This document shows, piece by piece, positions 35,228-44,775 of a stretch of DNA of 64,000 bases. The DNA comes from an uncultured Spirochaetaceae bacterium. Lineage in GTDB: Bacteria > Spirochaetota > Spirochaetia > Sphaerochaetales > Sphaerochaetaceae. The DNA lies in the NCBI GenBank assembly GCA_944389015.1, contig CALXKS010000065.1, forward strand, positions 1-64,000, in the 5' to 3' direction. Position numbers and translations under genes: made by a program. How positions within the stretch are numbered: the stretch's first letter is position 1; the number at the start of each line of letters is the position of its first letter. The notes under the pieces are model-generated. The model did not search any database, was not told where the DNA came from, and worked only from the letters and a program-made list of their open reading frames with translations.

Positions 35228-37234
35228 TTATTTAAGTTCCGAAGTGTGCTGTACCGGAGGGAATCCGAACATCTCCCTGATATCCTTATCATCCAATGTC
35301 TCTTTGGTGACAAGTGCCTCAGTAAGCGCATCCAGCTGATCACGGTGCTCGGTGAGGATGTTCCTCGTCTCATCCATGCATCTTGCCAGAATGCTGCTGA
35401 TCTCCTCATCGATACGTCTCATCATCTCATCAGAGAAGTTCTTATGCTTTGCGATCTCACGGCCTAGGAAGAGCGGCTCATCATCATCACCAAGGGATAT
35501 GAATCCAAGATTCGACATACCCCATTCGGTAACCATGCGCCTCGCCATATCCGTTGCCTGCTTGATGTCATTCGAAGTGCCGGTCGTGGTCTCTCCGTAG
35601 ATTATATCCTCCGCGACATATCCACCCATGCAGATCTTGATCCTGTCCTCGAGGAATGAACGGTTCTTGGTATATGCATCCTTCTCAGGAAGCGACATCG
35701 TGAGGCCAAGAGCCCTGCCATGAGGGATGATCGTCACCTTATGGAGCGGATCCGCATTCTTCAGATAGTAATGAAGGAGCGTATGGCCAGCCTCATGATA
35801 TGCAGTTGCCCTCTTCTCCTCCTCTGTCATGAACACAGAGGCTCTTGCAACTCCGAGAAGGATCTTGTCCCTTGCCTTCTCGAAATCATCCATCGAGACA
35901 GTAGTGCGGTTATCCCTGGCGGCAAAGAGCGCGGCCTCATTGACGAGATTTGCAAGATCCGCACCGGATGAGCCTGGCGTTGCCCTTGCAACTCTATCAA
36001 GCTCAACATCCCCATCGAGATGGACCTTCTTCGCATGTATTCGGAGAATATCGAGCCTTTCCTGCACATCAGGAAGTGCTACTACGACCTGCCTGTCGAA
36101 TCTGCCTGGTCTCAGAAGAGCAGGATCAAGGACATCGGGTCTGTTCGTCGCTGCCATCACTATGACACCGGGATCTGTCGAGAAGCCATCCATCTCAACA
36201 AGCATCTGGTTCAATGTCTGCTCCCTTTCATCATGTCCGCCGCCGAGGCCTGATCCACGGGCACGCCCTACAGCATCAAGCTCATCGATGAAAATTATGC
36301 ATGGAGCATTCTTCCTGGCTTCAGAGAAAAGGTCACGGACACGGGCTGCACCCATGCCGACGAACATCTCAACGAAATCAGAACCGGAAGTATGGAGGAA
36401 TGAGACTCCTGCCTCACCTGCGACGGCCCTTGCAAGAAGGGTCTTTCCCGTCCCCGGAGGGCCTACAAGAAGGACTCCTTTAGGGATCTTGGCACCGATC
36501 TTCACAAAGCGATCAGGATGCTTGAGGAAATCCACGACCTCCTGCAGCTCATACTTGGCTTCCTTCTGTCCTGCGACATCGGCGAACGTGACCTTCTTAT
36601 CATTCTTGCCATACATCTGGGCGTGGCTCTTTCCGAATGATGACATCATGCGGTTTCCACCCGCGGCCCCTGTCTGGCGCATAATCATGACGATCATAAC
36701 GATGAATATGACCCATGGCAGGAGCTGTATGAGGATATACCAGAAAGGTGTCGGCTGGACAGAACCTGTAACCGTAACACCATTCTCCTGGAGGATATCC
36801 AGAAGATCCATATCAGCATATGGAATACGGCATGTCATCGCACGGCCGTCAAAGAGCGTGTAATCAATCCTGCTGCCTTCGACTATATCGGCAGAATATA
36901 CATCTCCATTCTCCACCGAAGCCATGAATGCCGTATATGACGTCTCAGCGGCTTCAGCTCCAGTCGGAGTGGAAAGGAATATATAAGTGAATGAGATCAG
37001 CAGAAGAACAAAGGCGAAGAGCGCTATCCTATTGCGCCTGCCTCCTGACGGTCCGCCGCCTTCGGGAGCCCCGCCTGATCCCCAGTATCTATACTGATCA
37101 TATACATTCTTCTTCGGCTTTGCCTCCTTCTTTCCTTCATTGCCCTTCTTTTCAGGCTCCTGGGAAGGAGGCACAGGGTCATGCCCATTGTCCTGAGGCT
37201 TTACCTCTTTCTCTTTATCGTCGTTGTTTTCCAT
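35228..37234 (-). CDS. ftsH: ATP-dependent zinc metalloprotease FtsH
   Basis: The 668-residue membrane AAA protease has two TM segments (about 68-86 and 165-185), Walker A GPPGTGKT, Walker [12 protein letters not shown] and the zinc site HEAGH. It degrades membrane and regulatory proteins. The N-terminal cytoplasmic part carries an unusual Lys/Glu/Pro-rich leader of about 65 residues before TM1. SD AAAAGGAA precedes the ATG. Confidence 0.96.
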   Translation of the reverse strand: MENNDDKEKEVKPQDNGHDPVPPSQEPEKKGNEGKKEAKPKKNVYDQYRYWGSGGAPEGGGPSGGRRNRIALFAFVLLLISFTYIFLSTPTGAEAAETSYTAFMASVENGDVYSADIVEGSRIDYTLFDGRAMTCRIPYADMDLLDILQENGVTVTGSVQPTPFWYILIQLLPWVIFIVMIVMIMRQTGAAGGNRMMSSFGKSHAQMYGKNDKKVTFADVAGQKEAKYELQEVVDFLKHPDRFVKIGAKIPKGVLLVGPPGTGKTLLARAVAGEAGVSFLHTSGSDFVEMFVGMGAARVRDLFSEARKNAPCIIFIDELDAVGRARGSGLGGGHDEREQTLNQMLVEMDGFSTDPGVIVMAATNRPDVLDPALLRPGRFDRQVVVALPDVQERLDILRIHAKKVHLDGDVELDRVARATPGSSGADLANLVNEAALFAARDNRTTVSMDDFEKARDKILLGVARASVFMTEEEKRATAYHEAGHTLLHYYLKNADPLHKVTIIPHGRALGLTMSLPEKDAYTKNRSFLEDRIKICMGGYVAEDIIYGETTTGTSNDIKQATDMARRMVTEWGMSNLGFISLGDDDEPLFLGREIAKHKNFSDEMMRRIDEEISSILARCMDETRNILTEHRDQLDALTEALVTKETLDDKDIREMFGFPPVQHTSELK

Positions 37235-37261
37235 TGAATTCCTTTTTCCGTAAATATAGCT

Positions 37262-38551
37262 TCATTCCCCTGCAAGGGCAAGGGTGAACGGCTCTCCGGG
37301 GATGCCTGAGAAACGGGAAGAAAGCCTGTCACGGCCACCGAAAAGGGAACCGAATACAGCTATCAGCCCTTCTCTGTCCTCAAGAACAGCAGAGTATGGG
37401 ATGCGCCACTCCTTCTCAAGCTCTGAAACCTTCTTCCATCCGCCACGGAGATTTATCCTGTCCCCCTCCTCCGATGAGCGGAGGATCACAGGAGGAACCA
37501 TGCGGCCGGGACTGAGCATAAGCGTGCTCTTGTCCTTATATTCCCTCCTGAGCTCAAGATTCCCATGCTTTATGCTCTTTCCGTCCCACTCCAATGCAAA
37601 ACGATCCATTCTGGGATAGATCCTCATGATATTCCCATCAGGATAGACGGAAAAAGATGGCAGAAGAAGCCGTCCAGTGCCTTTTTCCGCCCTTTCTATC
37701 ACACTGGATGCTAGCCTCCTGGAAAAACGCCCGGACTGTCCAAGACGTTCTGCGGCACGGAACAGAGTAAGTTCCTGGGACAGTCTGTCAAGGGACATGA
37801 ATTCATTTCTGTCATACTCCAGAAAGAACCCATTGCCTCCTTCCAGGATCCTGGCCCTTCTCCTGACATCCAGGATATTGTCCGCAATAGCAGAGAGAGA
37901 GTCTCTGGCTGCCGGTGTAAGATATGGAAGAATACAATGTCTGATACTGTTCCTGAGATAGCCTGTATCATGATTGGTGCTATCCTCGGAGAATGAAAGC
38001 CCGAGCCTCCTTATCCCTTCCTTTATCCTGCTCTTCGGAACATGGAGAAGCGGACGGCATAGCACTCCGTCATCGGGGACGATCCCGCTGAGCGCATAGA
38101 CCGGGGATGAGGCGAGAAGACGCATTATGACCGTCTCCGCCTGATCATCCTGATGATGCGCAGTAAGTATCCTGCTATATCCATTCTCTGACGCATAGGA
38201 ACGGAGGATACCGTATCTCAGCTCCCTGGCTGCGGCTTCCATCCCTATGTGCTTCTCTCTTGAAAGCCTTTCAACATCTCCGCGGGGGATCCTCCTTATC
38301 TCAAGAGGAATGCCAAGAATGGCAGCATTGCATCTATTGAGTTCCTCTTCTCGCTCAAGCTCCTCCGAGGATCTGATTCCATGATTGACATAAAGAGCCG
38401 TGGAACGATCCGGAGCGACAAGGGAAAGAAGAGCTATGAGGAACAGGGAATCCTCCCCTCCTGAGAAAGCAAGGAGCAGCCTTCCCTCCGGCAGTCTGAA
38501 TCCCTCAGGAATTAGCCCACTGCATGACACTTTCAAGCTTCTCTCCGCCAT
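37262..38551 (-). CDS. tilS: tRNA(Ile)-lysidine synthase
   Basis: The 429-residue protein has the N-terminal ATP-pyrophosphatase loop SGGEDS (residues 30-35), HHQDDQAET and the C-terminal TilS domain. It makes lysidine at C34 of tRNA-Ile(CAU). The ATG at 38551 follows GAGGAT but overlaps pth by 47 bp, a long coding overlap for this operon. It is flanked by pth and ftsH as in other spirochaetes. Confidence 0.92.
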   Translation of the reverse strand: MAERSLKVSCSGLIPEGFRLPEGRLLLAFSGGEDSLFLIALLSLVAPDRSTALYVNHGIRSSEELEREEELNRCNAAILGIPLEIRRIPRGDVERLSREKHIGMEAAARELRYGILRSYASENGYSRILTAHHQDDQAETVIMRLLASSPVYALSGIVPDDGVLCRPLLHVPKSRIKEGIRRLGLSFSEDSTNHDTGYLRNSIRHCILPYLTPAARDSLSAIADNILDVRRRARILEGGNGFFLEYDRNEFMSLDRLSQELTLFRAAERLGQSGRFSRRLASSVIERAEKGTGRLLLPSFSVYPDGNIMRIYPRMDRFALEWDGKSIKHGNLELRREYKDKSTLMLSPGRMVPPVILRSSEEGDRINLRGGWKKVSELEKEWRIPYSAVLEDREGLIAVFGSLFGGRDRLSSRFSGIPGEPFTLALAGE

Positions 38552-39041
38552 AGATCCTCAGGACAGCCTCCGCTGCTCTCTCCTCCGCCTCATCGACAGC
38601 TCTCCGGTCCTCTTCTGAATAACGGGACAGGACATGGTCTACAACACTCTCACCCTCTCCGGGACGGCCGATGCCTATGTAGATGCGGATGAAGTCAGGA
38701 CCATATGCAGCTATCATCGATTTCAGTCCATTATGCCCTGCGGATGACCCGCCTCTCCTGATTCTTATCCTTCCAGGAGGGAGATCCATCTGATCGGCAA
38801 TGACAATCAGCCTTCCATCCGATGGGATGTTATCGGGGACAGCAAGCCCGGAGTTATTCATGAATGTAAGGGGCTCGACAAGAACAAGATCATCGAGAAC
38901 CGCCCGCCTATAACAGCGGAAGCAGCGCTTCCGGAGCTTCATACCCTTCTGCGCTGCTACCTTCTCGATTGTCTCGAAACCGGCATTATGCCTGGTTCCC
39001 TCATACTTCGCTCCGGGATTTCCCAGACCGAATACTGTCAT
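38505..39041 (-). CDS. pth: Peptidyl-tRNA hydrolase
   Basis: The 178-residue enzyme starts at MTVFGLGNPGAKYEGTRHNAGF (39041); longer frames upstream read through rplY. The catalytic His is in TRHNAGF, and GGSSAGHNGLKSM is intact. The usual HDDLD segment reads ADQMD, a mild change. It releases tRNA from stalled peptides. It begins 1 nt after the rplY stop. Confidence 0.92.
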   Translation of the reverse strand: MTVFGLGNPGAKYEGTRHNAGFETIEKVAAQKGMKLRKRCFRCYRRAVLDDLVLVEPLTFMNNSGLAVPDNIPSDGRLIVIADQMDLPPGRIRIRRGGSSAGHNGLKSMIAAYGPDFIRIYIGIGRPGEGESVVDHVLSRYSEEDRRAVDEAEERAAEAVLRIYGGEKLESVMQWANS

Positions 39042-39042
39042 A

Positions 39043-39678
39043 TTACTTTGACTCTGCAGGAGCCGCAGCATCTGTTGCTGCTGCATCGGCAGCTGCCTCA
39101 TCCTCTGCTGCAGGAGCAGCCTCTTCCTTGACAGCCTTGACAGAAGCAATCGTGGCCTCTGGATCCTCATGGACCTTGATGCCCTCCGGAATCTGGAGCA
39201 TATCGATGCGGAATGCCTCGTTCATATCAAGACCGGATACGTCTGCTACGAACATCTCAGGAAGATCCTTCGGGAGACACTCGATCTCGACTTCATGGAT
39301 AACCTGATCAAGAACACCGCCTGCCTTGCAGCCGATAGGTGTTCCCTGAAGCTCGATGCGTACATGAGTCCTGACAGAATGGCCTGCAGTGATCTCATAG
39401 AAATCAATATGATGGATGCAGTTCCTGAGAAGATCCTCCTGGAATGTCTTCACGAATACCTGATGGTCCTTGTCACCCTCAACTGAAAGAGTGATAAGCG
39501 TTGATTCGCTGAATCCGGATCTCTTCGCATTGAACTCGCGTGCATTCACGATTACATGAAGGGGTTCACCCTTTCCATAGACTACAGCAGGAATCTCTCC
39601 ATTCCTGAGAAGTCTCCTTGAACCAGCTGAGCCGAAATCGGAGGTCCTCAGCTTTGCGCTAAGCTTCTTCTCGCTCAT
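39043..39678 (-). CDS. rplY: Ribosomal protein L25 (general stress protein Ctc type)
   Basis: The 211-residue protein has an L25 5S-rRNA-binding domain (about 1-95) plus the TL5/Ctc C-terminal domain. An Ala/Glu-rich low-complexity tail of about 30 residues ends the protein. SD AAGGAG is present. It heads the rplY-pth-tilS-ftsH-lepA-galM-udk run, downstream of tRNA-Gln. Confidence 0.93.
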   Translation of the reverse strand: MSEKKLSAKLRTSDFGSAGSRRLLRNGEIPAVVYGKGEPLHVIVNAREFNAKRSGFSESTLITLSVEGDKDHQVFVKTFQEDLLRNCIHHIDFYEITAGHSVRTHVRIELQGTPIGCKAGGVLDQVIHEVEIECLPKDLPEMFVADVSGLDMNEAFRIDMLQIPEGIKVHEDPEATIASVKAVKEEAAPAAEDEAAADAAATDAAAPAESK

Positions 39679-39777
39679 TTTTTCTTCTCCTTATACTCTC
39701 ATCGGTCTGACCGATTACCATAAAGTGCCGAAGCACAGCATATGATGCTACAGCATTGTCCCTTATATTGCAATGAC

Positions 39778-39849
39778 TGGGAAGGAAGGGTTCGAACCTT
39801 CGGATGCCGGTATCAAAAACCGGTGCCTTAACCACTTGGCTACTTCCCA
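39778..39849 (-). tRNA. tRNA-Gln (anticodon TTG)
   Basis: This 72-nt tRNA has a 7-bp acceptor stem (TGGGAAG with CTTCCCA), discriminator G, anticodon loop TTTTGAT between CCGGT and ACCGG, and T-loop GGTTCGAACC. CCA is not encoded (the next bases are TCA), so the CCA-adding enzyme must finish it. It sits between spoVG and rplY. Confidence 0.95.
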
Positions 39850-39863
39850 ATACCGCTGTCAGG

Positions 39864-39892
39864 AAGATAGCATGATGAGGATTATCAATCAA
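39864..39892 (-). promoter_or_regulatory. tRNA-Gln promoter
   Basis: Minus-strand TTGATT, 17-nt spacer ending TGC, then TATCTT; transcription would begin about 7 nt before the tRNA. It calibrates what a real promoter looks like here. Confidence 0.7.
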
Positions 39893-40142
39893 GTTCCGAG
39901 AAGACCTTCAGGACAGCGCTGGAAAGCTTATCCCTGAAATCCTGTGAGATAGGATGAGCGATATCCTTGAAAGAACCATCTGGCGATACACGGGATGGCA
40001 TCGCGATGAAAAGGCTGCCCTCCGGTGTCTCGATCACCTTTATATTATGGACTACGAATTCATTATCGAAAGCAACAGAGGCATAGGCTTTCAGCCGTTC
40101 CTTGCCCTGAACCCTCCTTATTCTGATATCAGATATTTCCAT
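39885..40142 (-). CDS. spoVG: SpoVG-family regulator
   Basis: The 85-residue protein begins MEISDIRIRRV and has the SpoVG beta-sheet core VVHNIKVIETPEGSLFIAMPSR. SpoVG proteins bind DNA and RNA and regulate in spirochaetes such as Borrelia as well as in Firmicutes. The ATG at 40142 follows GGAGGGGAGC. Its 3' end overlaps the tRNA promoter. It follows ispE by 24 nt. Confidence 0.94.
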   Translation of the reverse strand: MEISDIRIRRVQGKERLKAYASVAFDNEFVVHNIKVIETPEGSLFIAMPSRVSPDGSFKDIAHPISQDFRDKLSSAVLKVFSELD

Positions 40143-40166
40143 AGCTCCCCTCCACTGAAAGCACAA

Positions 40167-40970
40167 TCACCCTGAAATTATGAAACTAGCCATGAATATA
40201 CCATAATTTTCGGTTTTTTCAATCTCAAAAGAACTGCTGGAAGGGAATATGGCGATCCAGCCGGAACCGGATCCTGTAAGAGAGACATAGCAAGGCCCTT
40301 CAGAATCGAGGAAAGGACGCTCTGCAGATGACACGAGCTCAAAATCATTGCTGTAGATCTTCTCATCGGGAACGGGGCTGAAGACAAGCGGAGGAAGCTC
40401 TCTATCCTCCCTCTCCATGCTATCAAGACGTCTGTATGCATCAGCAGTCCGGACCCTGCTTTCCGGAACGCAGACACAGACCTTAAGTCCTTCCGGGATC
40501 CTGACAGGGCTCAGAATCTCCCCGCGCCCTGTAACATGGGCGGCACTATAGCCGGATGCAAAGAATATGACATCGCTACCGGTCATTGCTGCAGCCTTCA
40601 TCAGATTCTCATGGGAAGTCCCGAAATGCGTAGTCAGCATCCTCAGGATAGCTGCAGCATCGGAAGAGCCTCCTCCCAGGCCCGCCCCTGCAGGTATCCG
40701 CTTGGTGATGGAAATATCGATGGAGAAAGGTATCCCCGTAACAGCAGAGAAAGCTGCTGCTGCTGTCTCCATGAGATCTTTTCCGTCAACGATGTATTCG
40801 CATTCTTTCGCTATATGACAGGAAAAGCTATCTGAGCATCTGATTTCAGCTGACACATCATCATAGAGATCTATCAATGCCATGTATGTATCTATATCAT
40901 GGTAGCCATCAGGGCGTTTTCTCCCTACATGCAGCCCGATGTTCACCTTGGCATACGCTCTTTCTCTCAC
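40167..40970 (-). CDS. ispE: 4-diphosphocytidyl-2-C-methyl-D-erythritol kinase
   Basis: The 267-residue GHMP kinase has AYAKVNIGLHV with the catalytic Lys, and the ATP loop PAGAGLGGGSSDAAA. It performs the fourth step of the MEP isoprenoid pathway. The start is GTG at 40970, exactly where transcription should begin from TGC-TATAAT six bases upstream, so the mRNA is predicted to be leaderless with a GTG start. Confidence 0.93.
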   Translation of the reverse strand: MRERAYAKVNIGLHVGRKRPDGYHDIDTYMALIDLYDDVSAEIRCSDSFSCHIAKECEYIVDGKDLMETAAAAFSAVTGIPFSIDISITKRIPAGAGLGGGSSDAAAILRMLTTHFGTSHENLMKAAAMTGSDVIFFASGYSAAHVTGRGEILSPVRIPEGLKVCVCVPESRVRTADAYRRLDSMEREDRELPPLVFSPVPDEKIYSNDFELVSSAERPFLDSEGPCYVSLTGSGSGWIAIFPSSSSFEIEKTENYGIFMASFIISG

Positions 40971-40976
40971 ACAATG

Positions 40977-41005
40977 ATTATAGCAGAAAGAGGCAATATA
41001 GCCAA
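40977..41005 (-). promoter_or_regulatory. ispE promoter, leaderless geometry
   Basis: Minus-strand TTGGCT (41005-41000), 17-nt spacer ending TGC, then TATAAT (40982-40977); six bases separate it from GTG 40970. Its -35 overlaps the -35 of the divergent HAD gene. Confidence 0.65.
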
Positions 41006-41027
41006 AAGATGCGTTTTACCGTATTCT
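40999..41027 (+). promoter_or_regulatory. HAD-gene promoter, overlapping the ispE promoter
   Basis: TAGCCA (40999-41004), 17-nt spacer, TATTCT (41022-41027), then six bases to ATG 41034. Confidence 0.45.
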
Positions 41028-41033
41028 AGAGAC

Positions 41034-41792
41034 ATGGCTATCAAGGGGATTATCTTTGATAAGGATGGAACACTCTTCGATTATGGGAAGGTATGGGGTC
41101 CTATAGTCCGCGATGCCATATATGCTGGACTGCAGACGATCCATATCCCTGAAGAGAGGAAGAAGGAATGCGCATATGACTTCATGAGAGTGCTTGGAGT
41201 CGATGCCGATGGAAACACATATCCGGATGGTGTGATCTTCCGCCATGACAGGCTCATTGCCGCATTCTTCCGCGTGCTTAAGGTCACGCTTCACTATCAC
41301 ATTAATCCCGTGAAGGTCGGGATGCTCTTCCGCATCTTTCTAAGCAAGGATGAGAAAGGCATCGCAAAGAGAATCTCCACAATGGAATTCCCAGGCGTTG
41401 CAGAGGTTTTCCAGGAAGCTGCCAGCCGCGGCTACAGAATGGGAATAGTCACGAATGACAGCACTGTCTCGACAGAGCTATTCCTGGACAGGATGGGCAT
41501 CAGGGAATATATAACATTCCTCCGGACAAAGGACAGCCAGACAAAGCCGAAACCGAATCCCGAAGCACTCAGGGAGTTCTGTCAGGAAATGGGAATTGAA
41601 AGCTCTGAAGCAGCAATCATCGGAGACACCCTTGTCGATATGGAATTCGGTATCCAGGGCAAGGCCGGCTACAGGATCGCAGTGCTCACCGGATCGGGGG
41701 ATGTCGAGGGGCTGGGCAAGAAAGCAGATGCTGTATATCCGACTCTTCATGATGTGCTCAAGGATCCGGTACTGTTTCCGGAGAAGAGCTGA
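41034..41792 (+). CDS. HAD-family phosphatase (phosphoglycolate-phosphatase-like)
   Basis: The 252-residue protein has HAD motif I FDKDGTLFD (nucleophile D9, acid D11), motif II in GIVTND, motif III Lys in TKPKPNPE and motif IV GDTLVDMEFG. The substrate is uncertain; the Gph/PGP subfamily is closest. Homology starts at MAIKGIIFDKDG. There is no SD, so it is a leaderless candidate. Its stop overlaps the RluA gene by one base. Confidence 0.85.
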   Translation: MAIKGIIFDKDGTLFDYGKVWGPIVRDAIYAGLQTIHIPEERKKECAYDFMRVLGVDADGNTYPDGVIFRHDRLIAAFFRVLKVTLHYHINPVKVGMLFRIFLSKDEKGIAKRISTMEFPGVAEVFQEAASRGYRMGIVTNDSTVSTELFLDRMGIREYITFLRTKDSQTKPKPNPEALREFCQEMGIESSEAAIIGDTLVDMEFGIQGKAGYRIAVLTGSGDVEGLGKKADAVYPTLHDVLKDPVLFPEKS

Positions 41793-43000
41793 TGGAAGCA
41801 TTTCTCGAGACAGGAAAAGCAATCGAAGAAGCAAAGAACATGGCCAGTGAGATGATCAGGACAGGATCATACTCCTTTCCATCATCAGAGCGATATAAGT
41901 TATCATCACTGAATAAAAATACCATATTCGGTATAATGATTTGTACAGATAATAATGGAAATGAGAAGATACTCCGTTCTTTCTCCGGAGCGATGAATGG
42001 AGAGTACAAAGTACCCGGATATGTAAACCCTTGCTTCTCGGTCAATGCTTTCAAAGAGATCGAAAGGGAGTACAGTCCAAGAATCCACGATGCTGATGAG
42101 AACGGCAGGAAGATGCTTTCAAGGGAATGCCTTGGGAAAATCAATGCACTGTACGCCTTCTCCACATGGGATGGCAGGACAATCGGCATGCCAGACAAGG
42201 CCCCTACAGGGACAGGGGACTGTGCTGGATTGAAGCTTATAAACTCCGCGCTGAGGAAGAGGCAGGAGATCAGAGGACTTGCAGAATTCATGATCCAGGA
42301 GGATGGCAGCATACACACATTCCCGCCATGCAGGGAGCGATGCTCCCTTCTCCTTCCTTCCATGCTCGGGCTCGACATAATCTATGCAGATTCAAGCATA
42401 GCTGTGATCAACAAGGGAGCCGGTATGCTTTCGGTCCCCGGGCGCGGAGAGGATAAGCTTGATAGCGCCTCTTACCGTTTCCATGCGCTCTTTCCATCAT
42501 CCCCCGAGCAGTGCTTTGTGCACAGACTGGATATGGATACTTCAGGACTTCTCGTCATGGCATTCACAAAAGATGCCCATAGAAAGCTCTCTATGGCATT
42601 TGAGAGCAGGGAGGTCCATAAAGAGTACGAAGCTCTTCTTGAAGGTGTGCTGACAGAAGACGAGGGGATCATCGACATGCCGATGAGGCTGGATACAGAT
42701 AACAGACCCTTCCAGATCATCGACTATGAGAAAGGCAAGAAAGCCGTGACAAGATGGAAACGACTTGGAATAACAATCATGAATGGAAGGAAGCTGACAA
42801 GAGTACGGTTCTTCCCAGAGACGGGCAGGACTCACCAGCTGAGAGTGCACTCTGCGGCAATAGGCCATCCGATAGCAGGAGACAGGCTGTATGGAACAAG
42901 ACACGAAGGAGAAAGGCTGATGCTCCATGCCGCAGCAATAGCATTCATGCATCCAGAATCTGGTGAGAAGGTAAGCTTCAGCTCTCCTGCTCCTTTCTGA
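41792..43000 (+). CDS. RluA-family pseudouridine synthase with N-terminal domain
   Basis: The 402-residue protein has a catalytic RluA half (about 193-402) with HRLDMDTSG holding the catalytic Asp, and GRTHQLRVH. The first 190 residues match the extra domain of the long RluA-type proteins: IFGIMICTDNNGNEKILRSFSGAM, GTGDCAGLKLI and PPCRERC. These Cys residues could bind zinc. The target uridine in rRNA or tRNA is unknown. The 3' end overlaps the PHP gene by 23 bp. Confidence 0.87.
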   Translation: MEAFLETGKAIEEAKNMASEMIRTGSYSFPSSERYKLSSLNKNTIFGIMICTDNNGNEKILRSFSGAMNGEYKVPGYVNPCFSVNAFKEIEREYSPRIHDADENGRKMLSRECLGKINALYAFSTWDGRTIGMPDKAPTGTGDCAGLKLINSALRKRQEIRGLAEFMIQEDGSIHTFPPCRERCSLLLPSMLGLDIIYADSSIAVINKGAGMLSVPGRGEDKLDSASYRFHALFPSSPEQCFVHRLDMDTSGLLVMAFTKDAHRKLSMAFESREVHKEYEALLEGVLTEDEGIIDMPMRLDTDNRPFQIIDYEKGKKAVTRWKRLGITIMNGRKLTRVRFFPETGRTHQLRVHSAAIGHPIAGDRLYGTRHEGERLMLHAAAIAFMHPESGEKVSFSSPAPF

Positions 43001-43766
43001 AAGCTATCCGGCCATCCTTGACATAGGGATCAAGGACATCGAATCCGGAATCGGATGCGAATGCACGGCAGAAAGGAAGCGTCCTGTCAAGATTCTTCAC
43101 GGTATGTGCATCAGATGAGATAACAGCAGTGCTGACATAATCCCTGGCTATATGCCAGAAGCACGGGGAGGGATATCCCTCCGATTCATCGTTTCCCTTC
43201 AGCAGTCCGTTTCCATTGATCTCCAGAGGGATGGAAAGCTCTGCTGCAGCAGAAGCTATTGTGATCGCGGCCTCCTCTGCCACCTTGTCGAACCGGCGCC
43301 TGCATAGAAAGACATCTGGATGGGCAAGAAAGCTTATAAGGCCCGTCTCCATGACCTTCACCGCTGCATCCGCATACCGTCTGACATCATCGTCGGAGAA
43401 TCCCGGATTGAATGGGGTATGGTAGGTTCCATCCGGACAAGCTACGAAATGGACTCCTGCTATAAGATAATCAACATGCTCCAAAACCGTTCTGAAATAG
43501 CTGTCGAACTCCTCTGAATAATCGATCTCATACCCAAGGAGAACGGGGAAGGAATGCTCAGAGGCCCTTGCCCTCACATCCTTCTCATATGTCCCCATCA
43601 TGGCGAAAGGCATGCGCGTCCTATGGAAAAGCTCCGTAGGAAACGGACAATGCTCAGAAAAGCCAAGGACCTCGAAACCTTCAGCTGATGCATAGTCAGC
43701 ATATTCGGCAATCTCTCCCGAACCATGGCCGCAGTAATGGGAGTGCGTATGGAGATTGTAAAGCAT
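42978..43766 (-). CDS. PHP-domain phosphatase (HisJ-like)
   Basis: The 262-residue PHP protein has HTHSHYCGHG, GFSEHCPFP, the AHPD metal site and SSDAH, the pattern of histidinol-phosphatases of the HisK/HisJ type. No his genes are near, so the substrate is open. The start is ATG 43766 (homology MLYNLHTHSH); GATAAT ends 6 nt upstream and no SD is seen. The promoter lies inside the 3' end of the coiled-coil gene. Confidence 0.85.
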   Translation of the reverse strand: MLYNLHTHSHYCGHGSGEIAEYADYASAEGFEVLGFSEHCPFPTELFHRTRMPFAMMGTYEKDVRARASEHSFPVLLGYEIDYSEEFDSYFRTVLEHVDYLIAGVHFVACPDGTYHTPFNPGFSDDDVRRYADAAVKVMETGLISFLAHPDVFLCRRRFDKVAEEAAITIASAAAELSIPLEINGNGLLKGNDESEGYPSPCFWHIARDYVSTAVISSDAHTVKNLDRTLPFCRAFASDSGFDVLDPYVKDGRIAFRKEQES

Positions 43767-43772
43767 GGCAAT

Positions 43773-43802
43773 ATTATCCCACTCATCGGGAGAAGCTATC
43801 AA
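43773..43802 (-). promoter_or_regulatory. PHP-gene promoter inside the upstream gene's 3' end
   Basis: Minus-strand TTGATA (43802-43797), 18-nt spacer ending TGG, then GATAAT (43778-43773), six bases, ATG 43766. Confidence 0.5.
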
Positions 43803-44769
43803 GACGCAGGCGGAGTCTATCGATTTCCTCCTTTATTCCCGCAATCTCGTCATCGATCCTCGCCTTTTCAGCCTCCAGTATCCGTATCTTCTTCTCCTCG
43901 CTCTCAATCATTGCCCTTACGCTGTCAGCTCTTTCCTTCTTTCTGAGAACCATTCTTCTATCGATCAGGGCACTGTAGCGATCATGCTCTGAGAGAAGAG
44001 CCTGCAGCATATCAAGAATAGACGAAGGGGTGCTCTCGGATATCCATTCAGAACCATTCTCATAGAGATAGGAACCGAAGCTTACGAATTTCCTCTCCTC
44101 TTCAGCCTGCAGCTTAGCAAGATTCCGCCTGCTGTCCTCAAGTCCCTGTCTGACAGACATTGAGTAGGACTGCTTATTATCATCAAGGTAGTCAGAAAGC
44201 TCAGTTATCCTGCCGACAAGCACTGCATCTTTCCTCTGAATCTCCCTTATTTCTCCCAGCAGCTCCTTCGCCCCACCCTGCATGCGGCTATCGAGATTCT
44301 CCTCAAGAACCCTGGAAGCATAGGACAGGAACCTGTCATCGCTGCTTTTCCTGGCAAAGCGGGACAGGAAGCTTTTCCTCCCCTCTGTACTGCTTGAGAT
44401 ATCATTATAGATAGCAGAGAAGCAATCCTTATCAAGAAGAGCGAATGAGCACTGTTCATAGAGGACCGCTCCAAGCCTGATAGAGAGAAGCCGCATAGAG
44501 CTCTGCAGAGCCTTCTCCTCCCTCTCCACAGCTGTCTTCTCAGCCTTCCTAGCCTCATAGTCAGCAATGAAAGCCTTGACCTCTGCCAGCTCCTCTTCGG
44601 CCTTCTGTCTCAGAGAGACAGCTGTACGGCAGTCCTCGATAAGCTTTGTTCCTTCTTCTACAGCAAGTGTTTCAGCCGCGACTCCAAGACTGTAGGACAG
44701 ACTCCTGAGACGCGCTGTCGATGCCTCGATCATCTTCTCATTCTCAGCTTCAAGATCCAATGATGCCAT
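43783..44769 (-). CDS. Coiled-coil protein of unknown function
   Basis: The 328-residue cytoplasmic protein has long heptad-like helices at about 60-100 and 265-325, the latter rich in Glu/Lys/Arg (RKKERADSVRAMIESEEKK). A less regular, Ser-rich middle lies between them. No signal, TM or known domain. It is probably spirochaete-restricted. There is no SD; TGC-TAGACT ends six bases before the ATG. Confidence 0.7.
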   Translation of the reverse strand: MASLDLEAENEKMIEASTARLRSLSYSLGVAAETLAVEEGTKLIEDCRTAVSLRQKAEEELAEVKAFIADYEARKAEKTAVEREEKALQSSMRLLSIRLGAVLYEQCSFALLDKDCFSAIYNDISSSTEGRKSFLSRFARKSSDDRFLSYASRVLEENLDSRMQGGAKELLGEIREIQRKDAVLVGRITELSDYLDDNKQSYSMSVRQGLEDSRRNLAKLQAEEERKFVSFGSYLYENGSEWISESTPSSILDMLQALLSEHDRYSALIDRRMVLRKKERADSVRAMIESEEKKIRILEAEKARIDDEIAGIKEEIDRLRLRLDSFSR

Positions 44770-44775
44770 AAAGAA

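Noticed and set aside
35829-36863. Open plus-strand frame of 344 codons inside ftsH
   Set aside because: It is an antisense shadow of a conserved protease; its Ser/Arg/Pro-rich composition is typical of mirror frames.
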